A DNA stretch of 64,000 nt, from NCBI GenBank assembly GCA_964590255.1, contig CAZPYA010000006.1, positions 22,722 through 86,721 of the forward strand. The letters run 5' to 3'. Positions 60,539 to 64,000 of the stretch are shown piece by piece; positions within the stretch are counted from its first letter, which is position 1, and the number at the start of each line of letters is the position of its first letter. Position numbers and translations under genes: made by a program. This stretch comes from JAKIYB01 sp964590255 (GTDB lineage Bacteria; Armatimonadota; Hebobacteria; CAIYQO01). The notes beneath the pieces were generated by a model, which made no database searches, was not told where the DNA came from, and saw only the letters and a program-made list of their open reading frames with translations.

Positions 60539-61113
60539 TACGGGATCGCTAACAAATCCGGTAAGAGCTCCGGGTCTTCCCACCACCATGCAGCATCCAC
60601 CGGCACAATAATTTCCCCTTCCAGATGGTGGATTGCCCGAAAGCTGGTATACAGGTATTCCGCGGCATGCTGCACGAAGCCCAGTTTCACCGGGTTACGG
60701 TGGATATAATCCATCTTCTGGTGAATGAGCCGTTCGCTCCACAGATGAAAGTTGTACTTGCCATCCTGCCAGAACTGCGGTCTACCGGTTGATGTGGCAT
60801 ACAACCACTTCAATACACTGGTATGCTGCAGGTCGGCAGCGATCTGCGCAACGGCCTTTGTCACGTCCGCTTTGTACTGGCGCACAAAGGTGATGATATC
60901 GCCATCACGCGGGTTGACGATGCCATGGAAGTGATCGAGTTGCACGCCGTAGGCCACCAGGCGAGCAGGATGGCGGTCACAATGTTCTCGCAATATTTCC
61001 AGTAGAACACGCGCATAGCAGTCACGGACAAATGGCCGCCGGCGTTCCCGCACATTGAGGGTCAGGTAGTGCAGGACGCCGGCACGATTGCCACGATTGA
61101 ACCGTGTGGCCAT
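60538..61113 (-). CDS. REP-associated tyrosine transposase (RAYT, Y1_Tnp family)
   Basis: The 191-aa product starts at ATG 61113 (AGGGAG upstream). The HxH core is 'YGVQLDHFHGIVNP' near residue 70, followed by the candidate catalytic Tyr in 'ITFVRQYKADVTKAV'. 'WQDGKYNFHLWSERLIHQKMDYIHRNPVKLGFV' is the typical C-terminal motif. RAYTs are domesticated relatives of IS200/IS605 TnpA that act on REP hairpins. Three REP copies lie close by, one at the 3' end and two inverted at the 5' end. No tnpB gene is present. Confidence 0.93.
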   Translation of the reverse strand: MATRFNRGNRAGVLHYLTLNVRERRRPFVRDCYARVLLEILREHCDRHPARLVAYGVQLDHFHGIVNPRDGDIITFVRQYKADVTKAVAQIAADLQHTSVLKWLYATSTGRPQFWQDGKYNFHLWSERLIHQKMDYIHRNPVKLGFVQHAAEYLYTSFRAIHHLEGEIIVPVDAAWWWEDPELLPDLLAIP

Positions 61114-61126
61114 GATTACTCCCTGG

Positions 61127-61156
61127 GCGCGACTGCGGTCGGCCTCCATACCGTGC
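61127..61156 (-). repeat. REP sequence 2
   Basis: Just upstream of the transposase start codon; inverted relative to REP 1, with a CGACTGCGGTCG hairpin and three mismatches in the tail. Confidence 0.78.
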
Positions 61157-61192
61157 TATGCTTTCATCCCTGATTGTTCTGCTTCTCCCGGC

Positions 61193-61222
61193 GCGCGACT
61201 GCGATCGGCTTCCATACAGTGC
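61193..61222 (-). repeat. REP sequence 3
   Basis: Best inverted match of REP 1 (one mismatch), CGACTGCGATCG hairpin. Marks the outer 5' border of the RAYT unit, 20 bases before the pilB stop. Confidence 0.8.
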
Positions 61223-61241
61223 TGTCAATTACACCAGGCCG

Positions 61242-62789
61242 CTACGCGACATCCACATAGACCGCGCGCAGCACTTCTTCCAGGGTGGTGACGCCGGTGC
61301 GGGCTTTCTCCAGGCCGTCTTCGCGGAGGGTGGTGAAGCCGCAGTTGCGGAGGATGTTGCGGATTTCGCTGGCAGGGGCCTTGCGGATGATCGCCTGCTG
61401 CATCGACTCGTTGTTGGGGATCACTTCGAAGACGCTGATGCGTCCCATGTAGCCGGTGCCGCGGCAATTGCTGCAGCCGGTGCCATGGTAGTAGGTGGTG
61501 CCGTCCTCGGGCAAGCCCAGCTTCTGGCGCGCCTCGGGCAACACGGGGGCGGGTGTCTTGCAGTGGTCGCAAATGCGGCGCACCAGGCGCTGCGCGACGA
61601 TGCCATTGACGGCGGAGGAGACGAGGAACGGCTCGGCGCCCATGTCCACCATGCGCGCGGCGGCAGCGGCGGCGTCATTGCAGTGCAGCGTGGAAAGCAC
61701 CAGATGGCCGGTGAGCGCGGAGTGGATGGCCATCTCCAGCGTTTCCAGGTCGCGGATTTCGCCGACCATGATGACGTCGGGGTCCTGGCGCAGGATGGCG
61801 CGCAGGCCGGCGGCGAAGGTAAGGCCAATCTTCGGGTGCACCTGGATCTGCGTGATGCGGGTGAACTGGTACTCCACCGGGTCTTCCACGGTGATGACGT
61901 TCTTGCCCACGCAGTCCGTCTGGCCGAGCGCGGCATAGAGGGTGGTGGTTTTCCCCGAGCCGGTGGGACCGGTGACCAGCACCATGCCAAACGGCTTGGC
62001 GATGAGCTCTTCCAGCATCGCCTTCGCCTTGCCCTCCAGCCCGAGCTGCGTAAACTCCAGCGCCATGGTGCCTTTCGGCAGCAGGCGCGTTACCGCTTTT
62101 TCGCCGCTGAGGCTGGGCAGCACGGAGACGCGCACGTCGAAGGCTTTCTGCCCGAAATTCACGTCAAAGCGGCCGTCCTGCGGCAGGCGCGTCTCGGCGA
62201 TGTTCAGGTTGGAGAGGATCTTGATGCGCGAGATGACCTGCGGGTGCAGCGCGGGATCGTAGGTCATGTGGTCATACATGATGCCGTCGATGCGGAAGCG
62301 TACGTAGACGGTCTTCGGGTGCGGCTCGATGTGGATGTCGGTGGCGCGCTCCGAGATGGCGCGCTGCAAGATGCTCTCCACGGTGGCGCTGGCGCCACGC
62401 TGCTCGACGATGTGTCCGGCCTGCTGCTGCGGCTGAGTTGACGGCGCGTCCTGGGTGACGGTATTCGACCCGAGCTGCTGCAGCAAGTCGGTGGGCTGAT
62501 CCACCGGCACGGCGTTGTAGTGCAGGTCGATGCCGCGCATGATGTCCGCCTCGCTGGAGGCCACCGGGTTGATGCGGCACTGGGTGAGCTGCTGCAGGTG
62601 ATCCATCAGCATCAGGTTCGACGGGTCGAGGGTGGCCACCGTCAGCGTGCGCTGGCCGGTGCGCAGCTCCGCCAGGTTGATGGGACAGACGCGATAGCGC
62701 TCGGCAAAGTTCCGCGGTATCAACGCAATGGCTTCCCGCGGCACCGGAATATCCTGGGGCCGCAGCATCGCAGAGGCATCGTCACGCAT
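61242..62789 (-). CDS. pilB: Type IV pilus / type II secretion ATPase PilB/GspE
   Basis: The 515-aa product starts at ATG 62789 behind AGGAGAG. Residues 1-100 are the GspE N-terminal domain ('IALIPRNFAERYRVCPINL'). The core holds Walker A 'VTGPTGSGKTTTLYAAL', the Asp box 'NVITVEDPVEYQ', Walker B 'ILRQDPDVIMVGEIRDLETLEMAIHSALTGHLVLSTLHCNDA' with the His box, and a C4 zinc site 'CDHCKTP...CSNCRGTGYMG'. It powers assembly of pili or pseudopili, in keeping with the pseudopilins in this window. A PilB/GspE choice is not possible without neighbours; no pilC or pilT lies within the window. Confidence 0.94.
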   Translation of the reverse strand: MRDDASAMLRPQDIPVPREAIALIPRNFAERYRVCPINLAELRTGQRTLTVATLDPSNLMLMDHLQQLTQCRINPVASSEADIMRGIDLHYNAVPVDQPTDLLQQLGSNTVTQDAPSTQPQQQAGHIVEQRGASATVESILQRAISERATDIHIEPHPKTVYVRFRIDGIMYDHMTYDPALHPQVISRIKILSNLNIAETRLPQDGRFDVNFGQKAFDVRVSVLPSLSGEKAVTRLLPKGTMALEFTQLGLEGKAKAMLEELIAKPFGMVLVTGPTGSGKTTTLYAALGQTDCVGKNVITVEDPVEYQFTRITQIQVHPKIGLTFAAGLRAILRQDPDVIMVGEIRDLETLEMAIHSALTGHLVLSTLHCNDAAAAAARMVDMGAEPFLVSSAVNGIVAQRLVRRICDHCKTPAPVLPEARQKLGLPEDGTTYYHGTGCSNCRGTGYMGRISVFEVIPNNESMQQAIIRKAPASEIRNILRNCGFTTLREDGLEKARTGVTTLEEVLRAVYVDVA

Positions 62790-63008
62790 GGTTCTCTCCT
62801 GAAGGGTTCGCGTCCTGGGCGGAACAAGGCTGGACGAGAGACGCTGGAATCCTATCCTGTTAGAGTGTGCTCGGTACGAAAAAGTTCCACGCTCACCAGT
62901 ATACCCGGCGGGGCAGCGTTCTATCGTAGCACGCGGAAACAGGATTGTGAAGATGGGCGGTGACGCCCGCGCGCATGATAACGAATTGTTGATCACGCGA
63001 GTTGCGAG

Positions 63009-63041
63009 ATGGGAATAGCCATAGTAAGGGGGTATTCCCAT
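63009..63041 (+). promoter_or_regulatory. Inverted repeat overlapping the ribosome site and start codon
   Basis: ATGGGAATA (63009-63017) and its perfect complement TATTCCCAT (63033-63041) enclose the AAGGGGG ribosome site. The right arm includes the first two bases of the start codon. It could hide the start in RNA or be a protein-binding dyad. Confidence 0.5.
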
Positions 63042-63804
63042 GCGAACTGTGTTGTTGCTGACCGGATTGCTGCTGATGGCGGTGTCGCTGGCGCAGACGT
63101 CCCCGCCGCCGCAGGTGCAGCGGCCTATCTATACCGCATTAGTTACCGACGTGGAGCCGAGGATCGTTGCCGGGCGCACATTCGTGCCGGTGGCGGTCAT
63201 TGCGCGGGAGTTCGGGGCTACGGTGACGTGGCTGCCGGCGGCGCAGCAGGTGCGCATCACCCGAGCGAGCGACCGGGAGATTCGGCTGACCATCGGTTCG
63301 CGCATGGCGCAGGTAAACGGCACGCAAACGCTCTTGGACGCCGCGCCGTTTATCTTCGCGGGACGCACGCTGGTGCCGCTGCGCTTCATTGCCGAAGCGT
63401 ACCGCATCTCCGTCTCCTACCGCGAGGACACCCGCGACGTGCTGTTGACACGCGAGAATCGGCTATACGTGCTGCCGCTGCCATCGGTGCGCGCGGGCAT
63501 CGTCATCGCCGACCCGCAGCCGGGCGAGCTGGTGCGCACCGGTCTGCGCGTGCAGGGCGTGGCGAACGTCTTTGAAGGCGCGCTGATCATCGAGGTGCGC
63601 GACAGCCGCGGCGCCGTGCTGGGCAAAACCATCGCCACCGCCGGCATGGGCGCGTTCTACCCCTTCAGCACCGTCATCTACTACAACCTGCCGTCTGACG
63701 ACCCGGCCAACGGCCGCATCGTCGTTTACTCGCAGAACGGCAAGGGTGACCACCATATCCTCGCGGAGGACAGCGTGGCGGTGGTGCTGGCGTCGACGAT
63801 TTGA
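63040..63804 (+). CDS. Secreted copper-amine-oxidase-N / Gmad2 domain protein
   Basis: The 254-aa product has a signal peptide (MRTVLLLTGLLLMAVSLAQ). Residues about 30-140 are a copper-amine-oxidase N-terminal-like domain: 'RTFVPVAVIAREFGATVTWLPAAQQVRIT' and 'GRTLVPLRFIAEAYRISVSYREDTRDVLLT' are its paired repeats. Residues 155-250 are a Gmad2 immunoglobulin-like domain ('IVIADPQPGELVRTGLRVQGVANVFEGALIIEVRDSRG', 'FSTVIYYNLPSDDPANGRIVVYSQNGKGD'). Both are envelope-associated domains common in Firmicutes and relatives. Enzymatic amine oxidase activity is not expected. The start has AAGGGGG upstream, inside an inverted repeat. Confidence 0.88.
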   Translation: MRTVLLLTGLLLMAVSLAQTSPPPQVQRPIYTALVTDVEPRIVAGRTFVPVAVIAREFGATVTWLPAAQQVRITRASDREIRLTIGSRMAQVNGTQTLLDAAPFIFAGRTLVPLRFIAEAYRISVSYREDTRDVLLTRENRLYVLPLPSVRAGIVIADPQPGELVRTGLRVQGVANVFEGALIIEVRDSRGAVLGKTIATAGMGAFYPFSTVIYYNLPSDDPANGRIVVYSQNGKGDHHILAEDSVAVVLASTI

Positions 63805-63864
63805 CGGGAACCGCGACTCACTGGCCTCCAAAAAGCGCGTAAAATATGTGTCGAGCTTGCGCGC

Positions 63865-64000
63865 TAGCAGCCTGTTGAAGTATTCCGGTGGTCGGATGGC
63901 TGAGTCAGATTTTCGCCGGGCTAGACGGACTTCCGCAGGCATATCGGGCTATATGGCAAGGAAGTCCAACACCGCCAGGGGGAAATCTGGCCAGTCAGCC
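63865..64000 (+). mobile_element. MITE-like palindromic element, cut by window end
   Basis: From TAGCAGCCTGTTGAAG the sequence follows the plan of the element at 19356-19517 (GTxGTCGGAT, a central ATA-rich hairpin, GTCCAACxCCGCCAGG) with many substitutions. The right terminus is outside the window. Such CAGCCTGTTGAA ends are seen on many IS-derived repeats. Confidence 0.55.

Noticed and set aside
60509..61222. RAYT unit considered as a complete IS200/IS605 element
   Set aside because: No tnpB, and the C-terminal motif and REP flanks fit the RAYT group.
1..64000. tRNA and rRNA genes
   Set aside because: No convincing T-loop/acceptor combinations or rRNA-like stretches were seen on reading; a covariance-model scan would be decisive.

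Overview
High-G+C bacterial DNA, most likely from an uncultivated Armatimonadota-type lineage. The main evidence is two (probably three) large pseudopilin-like proteins. They carry the FTLIE leader followed by an 'FPVFAKAREKAR' run and a 'DGHV' motif, and each ends in a different C-terminal domain. A mix of conserved bacterial housekeeping genes and many secreted glycan-active proteins agrees with this. The phylum call is inference from protein style, not from a marker tree. No rRNA, tRNA or CRISPR array was recognised.

Layout. 1-5.6 kb: the end of a pseudopilin/PBP-like fusion, a gene with an internal amber codon next to a DUF4240 gene, then a minus-strand operon of PIN-TRAM membrane protein, ispDF fusion and hpf, closed by an intrinsic terminator. 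5.9-15.6 kb: carbohydrate block (GH32-like, TIM-barrel hydrolase, a 911-aa CBM/amidotransferase-like protein, GH36-like) with mscL. 15.7-25 kb: pseudopilin, FtsX-type ABC exporter, two DegT-family aminotransferases, an IPT/TIG protein, and several MITE-like elements. 25-35.8 kb: large secreted proteins, a GH42-like enzyme, a serine beta-lactamase-like protein bracketed by EF-hands, and a frameshifted sulfatase. 35.8-44.5 kb: flotillin, secreted HEAT-repeat protein, nagA, a compact structured RNA unit followed by a NYN nuclease gene, an amidohydrolase. 44.9-53.7 kb: a MraY-TPR-APH-kinase fusion, a 1200-aa lyase-like secreted protein, another pseudopilin, and a truncated paralogue of the lyase-like protein. 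54-64 kb: pyrG, metF-rex, a cytosolic HEAT protein, an M23 peptidase with a structured leader, a REP-associated transposase with three REP sequences, pilB/gspE, and a copper-amine-oxidase-N/Gmad2 protein.

How it fits together. Exported glycoside hydrolases, sulfatase, lyase-like proteins and nagA suggest a heterotrophic life on complex, partly sulfated or amino-sugar polysaccharides. The PilB/GspE ATPase and the pseudopilins suggest a type IV pilus/type II secretion machine that may display varied binding domains. MraY-like transferase, M23 peptidase and MscL concern the envelope. The window is rich in short non-autonomous palindromic elements, four of them with likely target-site duplications, lying mostly at the 3' ends of genes.
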